Below are positions 1-10,710 of a stretch of DNA of 64,000 nt, in pieces. The stretch's first letter is position 1. Each line of letters opens with the position of its first letter. The DNA comes from Vibrio sp. HDW18 (GTDB lineage Bacteria > Pseudomonadota > Gammaproteobacteria > Enterobacterales > Vibrionaceae), in the NCBI RefSeq assembly GCF_011306175.1, contig NZ_CP049913.1, forward strand, positions 806,001-870,000. Direction: 5' to 3'. A program made the translations under genes and the position numbers. Below the pieces are notes generated by a model that was not told the origin of the DNA, made no database searches, and worked only from the letters and a program-made list of their open reading frames with translations.

Positions 1-1035
1 TGCCTCATCAACTGCCGCAGAGGTTTCCTCGGTCAATTGCATATTTTCTGGGTTTAGCAGCATATCACGCAGCTTTTTGTCTAGCGCACTAGCAATCGCT
101 GGATTCTCTTTCAGATATTTACAAGCGTTCGCTTTACCTTGGCCAATTTTATCACCATTACAGCTATACCAAGCGCCTGATTTTTCAACCATTTTATGCT
201 TAACACCAAGATCAATTAATTCACCTTCGCGGTTAAAACCTTGGCCATACATGATTTGCGTATGGGCTTCTTTAAAAGGTGCCGCAATTTTATTCTTCAC
301 CACTTTGATCCGAGTTTCGTTACCGACGACTTCATCACCTTCTTTGATGGCACCAGTACGACGAATATCTAAACGAACCGAAGCGTAAAATTTCAACGCG
401 TTACCACCGGTGGTGGTTTCTGGGTTGCCAAACATTACCCCGATCTTCATCCGAATCTGGTTGATAAAGATGCACATACAGTTGGACTGCTTGAGGTTAC
501 CGGTTAGCTTACGCATCGCTTGTGACAGCATTCGCGCTTGCAGACCCATGTGGCTGTCGCCCATCTCTCCTTCAATTTCCGCTTTTGGTGTCAAGGCTGC
601 GACAGAGTCGACCACAATCACATCCACCGCACCAGAGCGAGCTAAGGCATCACAAATCTCTAGCGCTTGCTCGCCAGTATCTGGCTGAGAAACCAGTAAC
701 TCATCAATATTAACGCCCAGCTTTTTGGCATATACCGGATCCAAAGCGTGCTCAGCATCGATAAAAGCACAGGTTTTGCTTTCGCGTTGGGCCGCAGCAA
801 TCAGTTCCAAGGTCAGTGTGGTTTTACCCGAAGATTCTGGGCCGAAAATCTCAACAATACGTCCCATCGGCAAACCACCCGCACCTAAGGCGATATCCAG
901 AGACAATGAGCCGGTCGATATGGTTTCTACATCCATCGTGCGGTTATCACCTAAACGCATGATGGAACCTTTACCAAATTGTTTTTCAATTTGACCAAGG
1001 GCGGCCGCAAGTGCCTTTTGTTTATTCTCGTCCAT
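1..1035 (-). CDS. recA: RecA recombinase (3' end beyond window)
   Basis: RecA forms ATP-dependent filaments on single-stranded DNA, catalyses strand exchange and triggers LexA self-cleavage. The 345 codons in the window start [13 protein letters not shown] and contain the Walker A motif GPESSGKT near residue 67 and the NQIRMKIG loop-2 region. The reading frame is still open at base 1 (it reads SAAVDEA), so only a few C-terminal residues are missing; the family is about 350 aa. The ATG at 1035 follows a GAGAG-type ribosome site, and a LexA box lies about 90 bases upstream. pncC is the next gene upstream, as is usual in gammaproteobacteria. The identification is secure. Confidence 0.98.
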   Translation of the reverse strand, partial: MDENKQKALAAALGQIEKQFGKGSIMRLGDNRTMDVETISTGSLSLDIALGAGGLPMGRIVEIFGPESSGKTTLTLELIAAAQRESKTCAFIDAEHALDPVYAKKLGVNIDELLVSQPDTGEQALEICDALARSGAVDVIVVDSVAALTPKAEIEGEMGDSHMGLQARMLSQAMRKLTGNLKQSNCMCIFINQIRMKIGVMFGNPETTTGGNALKFYASVRLDIRRTGAIKEGDEVVGNETRIKVVKNKIAAPFKEAHTQIMYGQGFNREGELIDLGVKHKMVEKSGAWYSCNGDKIGQGKANACKYLKENPAIASALDKKLRDMLLNPENMQLTEETSAAVDEA

Positions 1036-1112
1036 TACTCTCTCCGGATAGTCACTCAGGTGAGTGGGTATTGCGTCGAAATCGGCTCGACACTGATTGG
1101 TTATGTTGCGGC

Positions 1113-1142
1113 TCATTATACTGTTGATTTGTACAGTGTCTA
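1113..1142 (-). promoter_or_regulatory. recA promoter with LexA (SOS) box
   Basis: CTGT-N8-ACAG, the gammaproteobacterial LexA consensus, lies at 1121-1136. Read on the minus strand, TAGACA (-35) and TATAAT (-10) flank it with a 16-bp spacer, so LexA binding would cover the promoter, as in E. coli recA. Confidence 0.85.
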
Positions 1143-1165
1143 GATCTGTGTGAAAAAAGTTTGCC

Positions 1166-1672
1166 TTAGTTAACGTTTTCGCGATCCTCGAGCTGCAGAT
1201 ACACCATCAGTTGGTCAAACACATGCTCGATCGCTTGTTGACGTACTTGCTGGCGATCACCAACAAAATGGCAAGTTTCTAGCCTAAGCCAACCAAACTG
1301 GTCCGCAAAGCCAAAGCAAACCGTACCCACTGGCTTTTCTGGACTACCACCAGCAGGCCCAGCAATCCCACTGATTGCTACCGCTAAGGTGGCATGTGAA
1401 TGTTGCAGCGCACCGAGCACCATCTCTTGCACTGTCGGCTCAGAGACCGCGCCATGCAAAGCTAACGTCGCGGGCTGCACGCCGAGCATCTCTTGCTTGG
1501 CCTGATTACTGTAAGTGACAAAACTACGATCAAACCATGCGGAACTACCCGCCACCTCCGTGATTAAGTAAGCGACGCCGCCACCCGTGCAGGACTCTGC
1601 GGTCGCTAAAATGTGCTGATGCTGCTCCAGTAACCGCCCCAATTGCTGACTGCTGGCATAAAGTGTCTGCAT
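1166..1672 (-). CDS. pncC: Nicotinamide-nucleotide amidase PncC (CinA C-terminal family)
   Basis: PncC deamidates nicotinamide mononucleotide to nicotinate mononucleotide in pyridine-nucleotide salvage. The 168-aa product is a stand-alone CinA C-terminal domain: TAESCTGGG near residue 25 and [18 protein letters not shown] near residue 103 are the conserved active-site stretches. I chose the ATG at 1672 because GAGGGT sits just upstream and homologues begin there; a longer frame to 1753 has no such support. It lies directly upstream of recA, the usual arrangement in enteric and Vibrio genomes. The older name cinA is misleading because the N-terminal CinA domain is absent. Confidence 0.9.
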   Translation of the reverse strand: MQTLYASSQQLGRLLEQHQHILATAESCTGGGVAYLITEVAGSSAWFDRSFVTYSNQAKQEMLGVQPATLALHGAVSEPTVQEMVLGALQHSHATLAVAISGIAGPAGGSPEKPVGTVCFGFADQFGWLRLETCHFVGDRQQVRQQAIEHVFDQLMVYLQLEDRENVN

Positions 1673-1786
1673 GATACCCTCATCTGTGATTGCCAATGTA
1701 AAAACCAAGGCTAACCTACCGACTTGCCGATGAATTGCAATCGCCGATAACAAAAGGAGCGCCCTTGAGCACTCTGGCTTGGTCGG

Positions 1787-2917
1787 TCAAATTTCAAACA
1801 TCAAGCTACCCGCCGCCAAAAACGGCCAGCGCAACACGCTCGGGCTAGCTTGCCCTTCACTAGCAAAAAAGTAACCCACTTGTGGAGTGGCAAACACTGG
1901 CTGACCGCGATGCAAACCTTTTTCGGTTAATTCACGATGTGATAGTTTGGCTTCCCACAACTCAGCGCTGTGCCAACCGATAGGTGCCAATTCAACTCGC
2001 ACTTCTGCTCCAACCGGATTAATCGAAACCACCTCAAATGGTAACAAAGCTTGGCTATTGGGTTTATCCGCAAGGGCCAACTCATGGCTGCGCACATACA
2101 GTAAGCCATTTTGGCATGTTGCTTCACTGGCGTGCGGCTGAATAAAGGCGGCTCCGTTAACCCAGCGACCATGCTGCCACTCAGCGGCAAACTGATTAAC
2201 ATTACCTAAAAAATCAAACACAAAACGGCTATTGGGCTGCGCATACAGCGCAATCGGTGAGTCTATCTGCTCAATCCGTCCATGACTCATCACCACCACG
2301 CGATCGGAAAGCTCCAAAGCCTCATCCTGATCGTGAGTCACAAATACACTGGTAAAGCCTAACTCATCGTGTAGGCTACGCAGCCAGCGGCGCAGATCTT
2401 TACGCACTTTAGCATCCAATGCGCCAAACGGCTCATCCAGCAACAGTACTTCTGGCTTAGTTGCTAAGGCTCTAGCCAGTGCAATGCGCTGCTTTTGGCC
2501 ACCAGACAACTGCTCAGGATAACGCTGTGCCAAATGGCCAAGCTGTACGATTTCCAGCAGTTGTTTGACCCGTCGTTGAATTTCACTCGAATTAGGCCGC
2601 ACCGCACGATCCATGACTTGCAAACCAAACGCCACGTTATCTGCCACCGTCATATGCCGAAATAACGCGTAGTTTTGAAACACAAAACCGACTCTGCGAT
2701 CGCGAACGTGCAGATGGGTCACATCACGATCTCGAAAATGGATCGTGCCGCTGTCAGCCCCTTCCAAACCCGCGATAATGCGCAGTAACGTGGTTTTGCC
2801 TGAGCCAGATGGCCCTAATAAGCCAATCATCTCCCCCTCTTCAATCTGCAGTGAAAGTGGGGCTAGCGCCTGAAACTGACCAAAATGTTTAGCAATATTA
2901 TCGAGACGAATGCTCAT
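1787..2917 (-). CDS. cysA: Sulfate/thiosulfate import ATP-binding protein CysA
   Basis: This is the ATPase subunit of the sulfate/thiosulfate ABC importer (376 aa). Walker A GPSGSGKTT lies near residue 38, the signature LSGGQKQRIALARAL near 135 and Walker B VLLLDEPFGALD near 155. The C-terminal third is the TOBE-like regulatory domain of the CysA/PotA group. The ATG at 2917 overlaps the cysW stop as ATGA and has AAGGAG upstream. It is the last gene of sbp-cysT-cysW-cysA and is probably translationally coupled to cysW. CysB control is expected for the family, but I did not identify a site. Confidence 0.96.
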   Translation of the reverse strand: MSIRLDNIAKHFGQFQALAPLSLQIEEGEMIGLLGPSGSGKTTLLRIIAGLEGADSGTIHFRDRDVTHLHVRDRRVGFVFQNYALFRHMTVADNVAFGLQVMDRAVRPNSSEIQRRVKQLLEIVQLGHLAQRYPEQLSGGQKQRIALARALATKPEVLLLDEPFGALDAKVRKDLRRWLRSLHDELGFTSVFVTHDQDEALELSDRVVVMSHGRIEQIDSPIALYAQPNSRFVFDFLGNVNQFAAEWQHGRWVNGAAFIQPHASEATCQNGLLYVRSHELALADKPNSQALLPFEVVSINPVGAEVRVELAPIGWHSAELWEAKLSHRELTEKGLHRGQPVFATPQVGYFFASEGQASPSVLRWPFLAAGSLMFEI

Positions 2918-3777
2918 AGGGCTCCTTGCTGATGTTGCTCGGCCATCTGCAGCCGTTCTTGACGCCACTCGACCAACGCTTTCAGTAATAGGGTTAATAG
3001 GGCGATAAACGCCAATAGCGAAGCGCTGGCAAACGCCGCTTGTGACTGATAATCCTCATACAGCAGTTGCACATGCAAAGGTAAGGTGTTGGTTTCACCG
3101 CGAATATTGCCAGAAACCACCGCCACGGCACCGAACTCGCCTACCGCGCGCGCGTTAGTTAGGATCACCCCATAAATCAGCGCCCATTTGATATTAGGCA
3201 AGGTGACGCGGCGAAACAGTTGCCACCATGATGCGCCTAAAATGACTGCGGCCTCTTCATCGCTGCGTCCTTGCTGCTGCATCAAAGGAATTAATTCACG
3301 CGCCACAAATGGGCAAGTGACAAAAACGGTGACCAAGACAATCCCCGGCCAAGCAAACATAATTTGCCAATCATGCTCATATAGCCATGCGCCTAACCAG
3401 CCGCTACTGCCATAAAGCAACAGGTAGAGTAATCCAGCTACTACTGGAGAAACGGCAAACGGGATATCAATCAAAGTGATGAAAAATTTACGGCCAACAA
3501 ATTCAAAACGGGTCACCAACCAAGAGAGCAACACCCCAAACACCAAATTGATCGGTACTGTGAGTAGCGCTACCAGCAGTGTTAAGCCCATCGCATGACG
3601 GGTATCGGGATCATTAAAATAACCGAAATAAGCCCCCACCCCATTTGCCAACGCTTGTTGAAAAATACTCAGTAGTGGGATCAGCAACAATAAGGTCACC
3701 AATAACAGCGCCAGAGTAATCAAACTCCATTTGACCCACGGCTTATCACCGACACGTAAAGGCTGATAGTCTGCCAT
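2914..3777 (-). CDS. cysW: Sulfate ABC transporter permease CysW
   Basis: This is the inner-membrane permease subunit of the sulfate/thiosulfate importer (287 aa). A hydrophobic segment rich in Leu and Val near residues 20-40 starts a six-helix fold. The EAA loop that docks on CysA (EEAAVILGASWWQLF followed by VTLPNIKWAL) lies near residues 180-205. The ATG at 3777 follows AGGAAGCAGGCA, 11 bases after the cysT stop, and the stop overlaps cysA. It pairs with CysT to form the heterodimeric channel. Confidence 0.95.
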   Translation of the reverse strand: MADYQPLRVGDKPWVKWSLITLALLLVTLLLLIPLLSIFQQALANGVGAYFGYFNDPDTRHAMGLTLLVALLTVPINLVFGVLLSWLVTRFEFVGRKFFITLIDIPFAVSPVVAGLLYLLLYGSSGWLGAWLYEHDWQIMFAWPGIVLVTVFVTCPFVARELIPLMQQQGRSDEEAAVILGASWWQLFRRVTLPNIKWALIYGVILTNARAVGEFGAVAVVSGNIRGETNTLPLHVQLLYEDYQSQAAFASASLLAFIALLTLLLKALVEWRQERLQMAEQHQQGAL

Positions 3778-3788
3778 TGCCTGCTTCC

Positions 3789-4637
3789 TTATCGTCCATG
3801 AATACGGCGCAGATAAGCGCCTTGCCAAAGATTAATCATCAGTAGTAGTAACAGCGAGGTCAGTAATACCACCGATGCAATCGCGCTCGCAGCAGGAAAA
3901 TCAAACTCCTGTAAGCGCACAAAAATCATCAGTGAGGTGATTTCACTGACATAAGGCATGTTGCCAGCAATAAAAATCACCGCGCCGAATTCACCAAGGC
4001 TACGAGTAAATGACAACGCGATGCCAACCAACAAGGCCGGTTTTAACGCGGGAAAAATCACTTGGCCGAAAACGGCCCTATCGGACGCACCTAAGGTCAT
4101 GCCCGCCTCTTCTTCTTCATGGGAAATTTCTTCCAGCACCGGCTGTAAGGTACGCACCACAAAGGGAATGCTGGTAAAGACCATCGCAACTATAATGCCA
4201 AGCGGGGTATAGGCCACCTTGACTCCTAGCGGAGCCAGCCAACTACCCAGCCAACCATTAGTGGAATACAAGGTAGCTAGCGTGATCCCTGCCACCGCGG
4301 TCGGCAGAGCAAAAGGCAAGTCGACCAGAGCATCTAAAATTCGTTTACCGGGGAATTGATAGCGCACCAACACCCAAGCGAGTAGTAAACCAAACCCACC
4401 GTTAAACAATGATGCGAGTAAGGCGCAGATCACCGTCACTTTATAACTGGCCACCACACGAGGATCCGCAATCACTTGCCAATACTCACTCAAGGTCATA
4501 TTGCTGGTTTGCATGATAAGCCCAGTGGCGGGCAGCAGCAGGATCAAGCTGACAAACAACAGAGAGACACCCAAACTTAGTGCAAAACCGGGTAAAACTC
4601 GTTGCTGACGCGGACGATATACAAGCGTATGCCCCAT
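3789..4637 (-). CDS. cysT: Sulfate ABC transporter permease CysT (CysU)
   Basis: This is the second permease of the sulfate/thiosulfate importer (282 aa). Several hydrophobic helices are visible, and the EAA loop (EEEAGMTLGASDRAVF with FPALKPALLVG) lies near residues 175-205. The ATG at 4637 has AAAGAGG upstream. It lies 67 bases downstream of the binding-protein gene and 11 bases before cysW, so all four genes are likely one transcript. The similarity of its EAA region to CysW fits their common origin. Confidence 0.95.
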   Translation of the reverse strand: MGHTLVYRPRQQRVLPGFALSLGVSLLFVSLILLLPATGLIMQTSNMTLSEYWQVIADPRVVASYKVTVICALLASLFNGGFGLLLAWVLVRYQFPGKRILDALVDLPFALPTAVAGITLATLYSTNGWLGSWLAPLGVKVAYTPLGIIVAMVFTSIPFVVRTLQPVLEEISHEEEEAGMTLGASDRAVFGQVIFPALKPALLVGIALSFTRSLGEFGAVIFIAGNMPYVSEITSLMIFVRLQEFDFPAASAIASVVLLTSLLLLLMINLWQGAYLRRIHGR

Positions 4638-4704
4638 AAAACCTCTTTATATCCATCAAGCAGCCATAATGGCTGCTCATTGATTGAGCCACCGGCAATA
4701 TTGA

Positions 4705-5706
4705 TTAGCGACGTTGTAATTGATCCAATTTAGCACCATTAGCAAATTGACTTTGCATCGCGTGATCCCAACTACCGATGATCTGCTCAACGCTCAGTAG
4801 TTCAACCGCAGGAAAACGTTGCGCAAATTCAGCTTGTACCTTGGCATCGTGCACTCGGTAGTTGAACTGTGCCAATAAACGCTGTGCAGGCTCACTGTAC
4901 AGATAGGTAACGTATTCGGTCGCTACCTGATAAGTGCCATTACGCTTGGCCACTTTTTCCACCACAGCGACGGGAAACTCTGCCAAAATCGAGGTTTTCG
5001 GCACCACCACTTGGTAATCATCCACACCATATTGCTGACGGATATTATTCACTTCCGATTCAAAGGTGATCAGCACATCGCCAATCCCACGCTCAACAAA
5101 AGAGGTAGTGGCACCACGGCCACCGGTATCAAACACCGCAACATTGGCCAGAAATTTTTTTAAAAACTGGTCTTGCTGGATTTGGTTCTCTTTACCAAAT
5201 GCTTTTTGCGCATAGCCGAGCGCGGCTAGATAGGTATAACGCGCATTACCTGAGGTTTTCGGATTCGGAAACACACTTTTTACCTCATCACGCACCAAAT
5301 CATCCCAATCATGAATATTCTTAGGATTGCCTTTACGTACCAAAAAAGCGGTCGTCGAGTAGTAAGGTGAACTGCCATTCGGCAATAAGCTTTGCCAGTT
5401 ATCAGGCAACAACTGCCCCTTATCATGCAAAATTTGAACATCGGTCACTTGGTTAAACGTCACTACATCCGCCGCTAGCCCTTGCAAAATAGAGCGCGCT
5501 TGCGCCGATGAGCCGGCGTGAGACTGCTTGATTTCGACCGTGTTACCGGTAGTTTGCTGCCAATGCTCGGCAAACACTGGGTTATAGGCAGCAAACAATT
5601 CACGTGAAATATCGTAAGAGGAATTGAGTAGGGTTTGCTCTGCCGCTAAAGCTTGCAGTGAGCTAACCAATAATAATGCACTAACGCTTAATTTGATTCG
5701 CTGCAT
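4705..5706 (-). CDS. sbp: Periplasmic sulfate-binding protein
   Basis: Sbp captures sulfate in the periplasm and delivers it to CysTWA. The 333-aa product starts with a signal peptide ([23 protein letters not shown], cleavage probably after ALAA). Family hallmarks are [16 protein letters not shown] near the mature N-terminus, [33 protein letters not shown] and [14 protein letters not shown], which match the sulfate-contacting loops of Sbp and CysP. Homology cannot separate sulfate from thiosulfate preference here. The ATG at 5706 follows a TGGAGG site. It is the first gene of the transporter operon and diverges from cysM, which makes a sulfur regulon at this point. Confidence 0.93.
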   Translation of the reverse strand: MQRIKLSVSALLLVSSLQALAAEQTLLNSSYDISRELFAAYNPVFAEHWQQTTGNTVEIKQSHAGSSAQARSILQGLAADVVTFNQVTDVQILHDKGQLLPDNWQSLLPNGSSPYYSTTAFLVRKGNPKNIHDWDDLVRDEVKSVFPNPKTSGNARYTYLAALGYAQKAFGKENQIQQDQFLKKFLANVAVFDTGGRGATTSFVERGIGDVLITFESEVNNIRQQYGVDDYQVVVPKTSILAEFPVAVVEKVAKRNGTYQVATEYVTYLYSEPAQRLLAQFNYRVHDAKVQAEFAQRFPAVELLSVEQIIGSWDHAMQSQFANGAKLDQLQRR

Positions 5707-5910
5707 AGTGATCGCCTCCAAAATGTGATCGACTCGAAACTCACGGTGCCGAAATGGCTTCCTTGTTCCACCTAGATTAGTGGGAATTTCTTTTATAAAA
5801 AAGAGTGTTGATAGAACGTTTTGGAATAATTGCTAGCGATAAATTGTATGCCTGCTCAACATCAATTCTTATACTGCGACAATTACGAGATAACCCAGAA
5901 GGATCGCTCG

Positions 5911-6801
5911 GTGTCTGAATTTCCCACTCTTGAAGATTATGTAGGCCACACTCCGCTGGTACGTTTGCAACGTTTAACCACCGGCAGTTCAACCGTGCTG
6001 GTCAAATTAGAAGGCAATAATCCCGCCGGTTCAGTCAAAGACCGGCCAGCTTTAAATATGATAGTACAAGCGGAAGCGTGCGGATATTTGCAGCCCGGTG
6101 ACACCATTATTGAAGCCACCAGCGGCAATACTGGCATTGCCTTAGCGATGGCCTCCGCCATTAAAGGTTATTCAATTATTTTGATCATGCCGGATAACGC
6201 TACCCAAGAGCGCAAAGATGCGATGCAAGCTTATGGCGCGCAGTTGATTTTGGTCAGTAAAGAGCAGGGAATGGAAGGAGCGCGGGATTTAGCACAGCAA
6301 ATGCAACATGCCGGCCGTGGTAAAGTGCTCGATCAATTCAATAATTTCGATAATCCTGATGCTCATTTTCGCTCAACCGGCCCAGAAATTTGGCAGCAAA
6401 GCCAAGGTAAAATCACCCATTTTGTCTCAAGCATGGGTACCACGGGTACCATTATGGGCGTGTCACGCTATCTGAAACAGCAAAATCCCAATATCCAGAT
6501 CATCGGCTTACAACCGGCAGAAGGCAGTGCGATTGCCGGTATTCGCCGCTGGCCAGCCGCCTATTTGCCACGTATTTTTGAAGCGGCACGGGTCGATAGC
6601 ATTGTTGATATTACTCAACACGATGCCGAACAAACTGCGCGATCGCTCGCCAAAGAAGAGGGGATTTGCGCAGGCGTAAGCTCTGGCGGCGCGGTGTATG
6701 TCGCGTTGCAAATCGCTAAGCAACATCCCGGCTCTGTGGTCGTGGCTATCGTCTGCGATCGCGGTGATCGTTACCTCTCATCAGGACTCTTCACTGCATA
6801 A
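5911..6801 (+). CDS. cysM: Cysteine synthase B CysM
   Basis: CysM is a PLP-dependent O-acetylserine sulfhydrylase that can use sulfide or thiosulfate. The 296-aa product begins at a GTG (5911) preceded by AGAAGGATC; upstream in-frame codons lack a ribosome site and extend past the usual N-terminus (SEFPTLEDYVGHTPLVRL). The PLP lysine is in NPAGSVKDRPAL near residue 43. The substrate loop EATSGNTGIALAMA lies near residue 70, and the phosphate-binding glycine loop SSMGTTGTIMG near residue 175. It diverges from the sulfate importer operon, which fits a shared sulfur-assimilation role. Confidence 0.94.
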   Translation: MSEFPTLEDYVGHTPLVRLQRLTTGSSTVLVKLEGNNPAGSVKDRPALNMIVQAEACGYLQPGDTIIEATSGNTGIALAMASAIKGYSIILIMPDNATQERKDAMQAYGAQLILVSKEQGMEGARDLAQQMQHAGRGKVLDQFNNFDNPDAHFRSTGPEIWQQSQGKITHFVSSMGTTGTIMGVSRYLKQQNPNIQIIGLQPAEGSAIAGIRRWPAAYLPRIFEAARVDSIVDITQHDAEQTARSLAKEEGICAGVSSGGAVYVALQIAKQHPGSVVVAIVCDRGDRYLSSGLFTA

Positions 6802-6952
6802 CGGGTTGACTTGGTATCAAGCTCACCACAGCTTAATTGCTCCGCCCTGATAAGGTTTGCTATGCTCTGTAGCCTTTAAGTGATCCATGATGCAGCGAGT
6901 GATAACACCGCACTCGGTATCCGCCAATGATGATAAGCAGCGATATAAGATT

Positions 6953-9538
6953 ATGATGAAATCAAACGCCTCACCGAGCGAGTCTCTTTCGCACCACACC
7001 CCGATGATGCAGCAATATTTAAGACTCAAGGCGGAAAACCCCGATATTTTACTGTTTTATCGTATGGGTGACTTTTATGAGCTGTTTTACGATGATGCCA
7101 AACGCGCCTCTGAACTTTTGGATATCTCGTTAACCAAACGCGGCGCTTCTGCCGGTGAACCTATCCCGATGGCGGGCGTCCCCTTTCATGCGGTGGAAGG
7201 CTATTTAGCCAAATTGGTCCAGATGGGTGAATCGGTCGCGATTTGCGAACAGATCGGCGATCCAGCGACCAGTAAAGGGCCGGTCGAGCGCCAAGTCGTG
7301 CGCATTGTTACACCCGGTACGGTAACCGATGAGGCGCTGCTCAGTGAGCGAGTTGATAACCTGATCGCCGCAATTTACCATCACAATGGTCGATTTGGTT
7401 ACGCGACCATGGACATTACCTCCGGTCGTTTTCAGCTCAGTGAGCCACAAAGCGAAGAAGAGATGGCGGCGGAATTGCAACGCACCGCACCGCGCGAACT
7501 CTTATTTGCAGAAGATTTTGCTCCCGTACACTTGATGGCGAATCGCCAAGGCAATCGCCGCCGTCCGATTTGGGAATTTGAATTACAAACCGCCAAGCAG
7601 CAGCTTAACCAGCAATTTGGTACCCGTGATTTAGTTGGTTTTGGTGTTGAACAAGCCCAGCTCGGATTATGTGCCGCTGGCTGCTTGATCCAATATGTGA
7701 AAGATACCCAACGTACTGCGCTGCCGCATATTCGCTCCCTAACGTGGGATCGCCAAGATCAATCGGTGATTTTAGATGCGGCAACTCGCCGCAACCTCGA
7801 ATTAACCCATAACTTATCGGGTAGCACCGATAACACCTTAGCCGATGTGCTGGATCATTGTGCAACGCCAATGGGCAGTCGGATGCTTAAGCGCTGGATC
7901 CACCAGCCGATGCGCGATTTTGCCATTTTGAATCAAAGACTGGATGCGATCGGCGAGTTAAAACAGAGTCTGTTATTCGCTGAAGTTAGCCCTGTATTAC
8001 AGCAAATTGGCGATATTGAACGCATTTTAGCCCGCTTAGCCCTACGCTCTGCACGGCCACGTGATTTAGCTCGACTACGTCATGCCATGCAGCAATTGCC
8101 ACAGCTCAGCAGCCTGCTAACGGAACTGACCGAACCGCATCTGATCGGCTTAGCCAAACAAGCTCAACCGATGCATGAGGTATGTGAACTGTTAGAAAAA
8201 GCGATTAAACCCAATCCACCGGTGGTGATCCGTGATGGTGGTGTGATCGCCGATGGTTATAGTGCCGAGCTGGATGAATGGCGTGATTTGGCCAATGGTG
8301 CTACCGAGTTTTTGCAACGTTTAGAAGCCGAAGAGCGCGATCGCCACGGCATTGATAGCCTCAAAGTCGGCTACAACAATGTCCACGGTTTCTACATTCA
8401 GGTTAGCCGTGGCCAAAGCCATTTAGTGCCACCCCATTATGTGCGGCGCCAAACGTTAAAAAATGCCGAGCGTTACATCATTGAAGAGTTGAAATTGCAT
8501 GAAGATAAAGTGCTCAACTCAAAATCACGTGCCTTAGCGGTCGAAAAACAGCTTTGGGAACAACTGTTTGATCTACTTCTGCCACATCTTGAGCAGTTTC
8601 AAGATCTCGCCGCCGCCATTGCTCAATTGGATGTACTGCAAAACTTAGCAGAACGAGCCGATAGTTTAGATTATCAACGCCCAACCCTAGTGCAGACAGC
8701 GGGGATTTCGATTCAAGCCGGTCGCCATCCCGTGGTTGAGCAAGTGATGGATCAGCCTTTTATCGCGAACCCGATTGAGCTGCATGCCGAACGCCGTATG
8801 CTGATCATTACCGGTCCTAATATGGGTGGTAAATCGACCTATATGCGCCAAACCGCGTTAATTGCCCTACTGGCACACATTGGTAGTTATGTACCAGCAG
8901 AACATGCGGTGATTGGCCCACTGGATCGTATTTTTACTCGGATTGGCGCATCGGATGACCTGGCCTCTGGCCGTTCGACCTTTATGGTTGAGATGACCGA
9001 AACCGCCAATATTCTGCACAACGCCACGCCACACAGCTTAGTGTTGATGGATGAAATCGGGCGAGGTACCAGTACCTATGATGGCTTATCACTGGCATGG
9101 GCCAGCGCAGAGTGGTTAGCCAAACAAATCGGTGCCATGACGCTGTTTGCCACTCACTATTTTGAGTTGACCGAGCTACCGAATGTATTACCTCATCTGG
9201 CCAACGTGCATTTAGATGCGGTCGAACATGGTGACAGCATTGCATTTATGCATGCCGTGCAAGAGGGTGCCGCGAGTAAATCGTACGGTTTGGCAGTTGC
9301 CGGACTCGCTGGTGTTCCCAAAGCAGTGATCCGCAATGCTCGCAACAAACTGCAGCAACTGGAACAATTAAGCCACCAGCCACTCAGCACCCCATCGAAT
9401 CGGGTTGATATTGCCAATCAACTCAGTTTAATCCCTGAACCAAGCGCGGTTGAGCAAGCATTAGCCAGCATCGATCCCGATCAATTAACACCACGCCAAG
9501 CGCTCGATCTGCTCTATCAACTGAAAAAACTGATCTAA
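6953..9538 (+). CDS. mutS: DNA mismatch repair protein MutS
   Basis: MutS recognises mismatches and small loops and recruits MutL. The 861-aa product carries the N-terminal mismatch-binding motif in [15 protein letters not shown], where the conserved Phe stacks on the mispair. The connector, lever and clamp regions follow, then the ATPase with Walker [15 protein letters not shown] near residue 615, Walker [17 protein letters not shown] near 690 and the [10 protein letters not shown] signature. I chose the first of two adjacent ATGs (6953); the frame is open to 6887 but that extension is not typical of the family. The ribosome site is weak, so the start is uncertain by a few codons. Confidence 0.96.
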   Translation: MMKSNASPSESLSHHTPMMQQYLRLKAENPDILLFYRMGDFYELFYDDAKRASELLDISLTKRGASAGEPIPMAGVPFHAVEGYLAKLVQMGESVAICEQIGDPATSKGPVERQVVRIVTPGTVTDEALLSERVDNLIAAIYHHNGRFGYATMDITSGRFQLSEPQSEEEMAAELQRTAPRELLFAEDFAPVHLMANRQGNRRRPIWEFELQTAKQQLNQQFGTRDLVGFGVEQAQLGLCAAGCLIQYVKDTQRTALPHIRSLTWDRQDQSVILDAATRRNLELTHNLSGSTDNTLADVLDHCATPMGSRMLKRWIHQPMRDFAILNQRLDAIGELKQSLLFAEVSPVLQQIGDIERILARLALRSARPRDLARLRHAMQQLPQLSSLLTELTEPHLIGLAKQAQPMHEVCELLEKAIKPNPPVVIRDGGVIADGYSAELDEWRDLANGATEFLQRLEAEERDRHGIDSLKVGYNNVHGFYIQVSRGQSHLVPPHYVRRQTLKNAERYIIEELKLHEDKVLNSKSRALAVEKQLWEQLFDLLLPHLEQFQDLAAAIAQLDVLQNLAERADSLDYQRPTLVQTAGISIQAGRHPVVEQVMDQPFIANPIELHAERRMLIITGPNMGGKSTYMRQTALIALLAHIGSYVPAEHAVIGPLDRIFTRIGASDDLASGRSTFMVEMTETANILHNATPHSLVLMDEIGRGTSTYDGLSLAWASAEWLAKQIGAMTLFATHYFELTELPNVLPHLANVHLDAVEHGDSIAFMHAVQEGAASKSYGLAVAGLAGVPKAVIRNARNKLQQLEQLSHQPLSTPSNRVDIANQLSLIPEPSAVEQALASIDPDQLTPRQALDLLYQLKKLI

Positions 9539-9567
9539 CCCGCGATGAGCGGTAGAATAATAGGTAA

Positions 9568-9591
9568 CAAGGCACTCGTAAGAGTGCCTTG
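9568..9591. terminator. Convergent hairpin between mutS and rpoS
   Basis: A 10-bp perfect stem, CAAGGCACTC / GAGTGCCTTG with a GTAA loop, sits in the 92-bp gap between the convergent mutS and rpoS genes. T-tracts are poor on both strands, so it is either a weak bidirectional terminator or a transcript-end stabiliser. Confidence 0.6.
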
Positions 9592-9630
9592 CATATAAAC
9601 CATCACGAATAAAGACGCTATTTTATTCGA

Positions 9631-10638
9631 CTAGTTGTCATATTCGGCATTAAACAGCGCTTCCATATTCAGACCTTGTTTGACCAAAATCTCCCGCAGA
9701 CGACGTAAACCTTCCACTTGGATTTGACGCACCCGCTCACGGGTTAGGTTGATCTCACGTCCCACCTCTTCCAAGGTCGATGGCTCATAGCCAAGCAGAC
9801 CAAAGCGGCGTGCTAACACCTCTTTTTGCTTTGGATTTAACTCATCAAGCCAATTGAGCAATGATTCACGAATATCATCATCTTGTGTGGAAAATTCCGG
9901 ATCTGCGGTATGCGAATCAGGCAAAATATCCAGTAAAGCTTTGTCACCATCGCCACCAATCGGGATATCCACCGAGCTGATACGCTCATTAAGACGCAAC
10001 ATTTTCGTCACATCATCGACCGGCTTATTAAGTTCGAGAGCAATATCTTCTGGCGTAGGTTCGTGGTCAAGGCGCTGCGATAACTCACGAGCCGTACGTA
10101 GGTAAATGTTCAACTCTTTAACCACATGGATCGGCAGACGAATGGTGCGAGTCTGGTTCATTAACGCTCGTTCGATAGTCTGACGGATCCACCAAGTCGC
10201 ATAGGTTGAAAAGCGAAAACCACGTTCAGGGTCAAATTTTTCAACCGCACGAATCAAGCCAAGATTTCCCTCTTCAATCAGATCGAGCAGCGCGAGTCCG
10301 CGGTTACTGTAACGACGGGAAATTTTCACCACTAAGCGCAAGTTACTTTCAATCATGCGGTTACGTGCTGCTTCATCGCCACGTAATGCACGACGAGCAT
10401 ACAGTACTTCTTCTTCGGCAGTCAGCAGTGGTGAAAAACCAATCTCGCTGAGGTACATTTGTGTTGCATCAAGGTTTTTGGTTGATGCATCAAATTCTTC
10501 ACGAACATCCTCACTGGAGCTTTCCGCAGTGGTAGATGCTTCATCATTGGTGAGTTCATCATCGGTTGTGAGCTCTTCCAGAGCTTCATCTTCAAAATCA
10601 AACTCTTCTATTTTGGTTACAGTATTACTGACACTCAT
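9631..10638 (-). CDS. rpoS: RNA polymerase sigma factor RpoS (sigma-38)
   Basis: RpoS is the stationary-phase and general-stress sigma factor. The 335-aa product has an acidic N-terminus and region 1.2 ([20 protein letters not shown]). Region 2 contains [39 protein letters not shown] and [17 protein letters not shown]. Region 4 ([19 protein letters not shown]) is the -35 reader. The ATG at 10638 follows GGGGAGG, so the start is well supported. It lies just downstream of nlpD, where the main rpoS promoter lies in E. coli; a second promoter inside nlpD is expected by analogy but was not located. Confidence 0.97.
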   Translation of the reverse strand: MSVSNTVTKIEEFDFEDEALEELTTDDELTNDEASTTAESSSEDVREEFDASTKNLDATQMYLSEIGFSPLLTAEEEVLYARRALRGDEAARNRMIESNLRLVVKISRRYSNRGLALLDLIEEGNLGLIRAVEKFDPERGFRFSTYATWWIRQTIERALMNQTRTIRLPIHVVKELNIYLRTARELSQRLDHEPTPEDIALELNKPVDDVTKMLRLNERISSVDIPIGGDGDKALLDILPDSHTADPEFSTQDDDIRESLLNWLDELNPKQKEVLARRFGLLGYEPSTLEEVGREINLTRERVRQIQVEGLRRLREILVKQGLNMEALFNAEYDN

Positions 10639-10710
10639 AGCAGCCTCCCCTGGCAACTTAATGGGTCATTGCGAGATACAAACTTTGCAGCATGACCTTA
10701 GCAAATAGAG

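Noticed and set aside
77..994. Plus-strand frames opposite recA
   Set aside because: They are complementary shadows of a well-identified gene.
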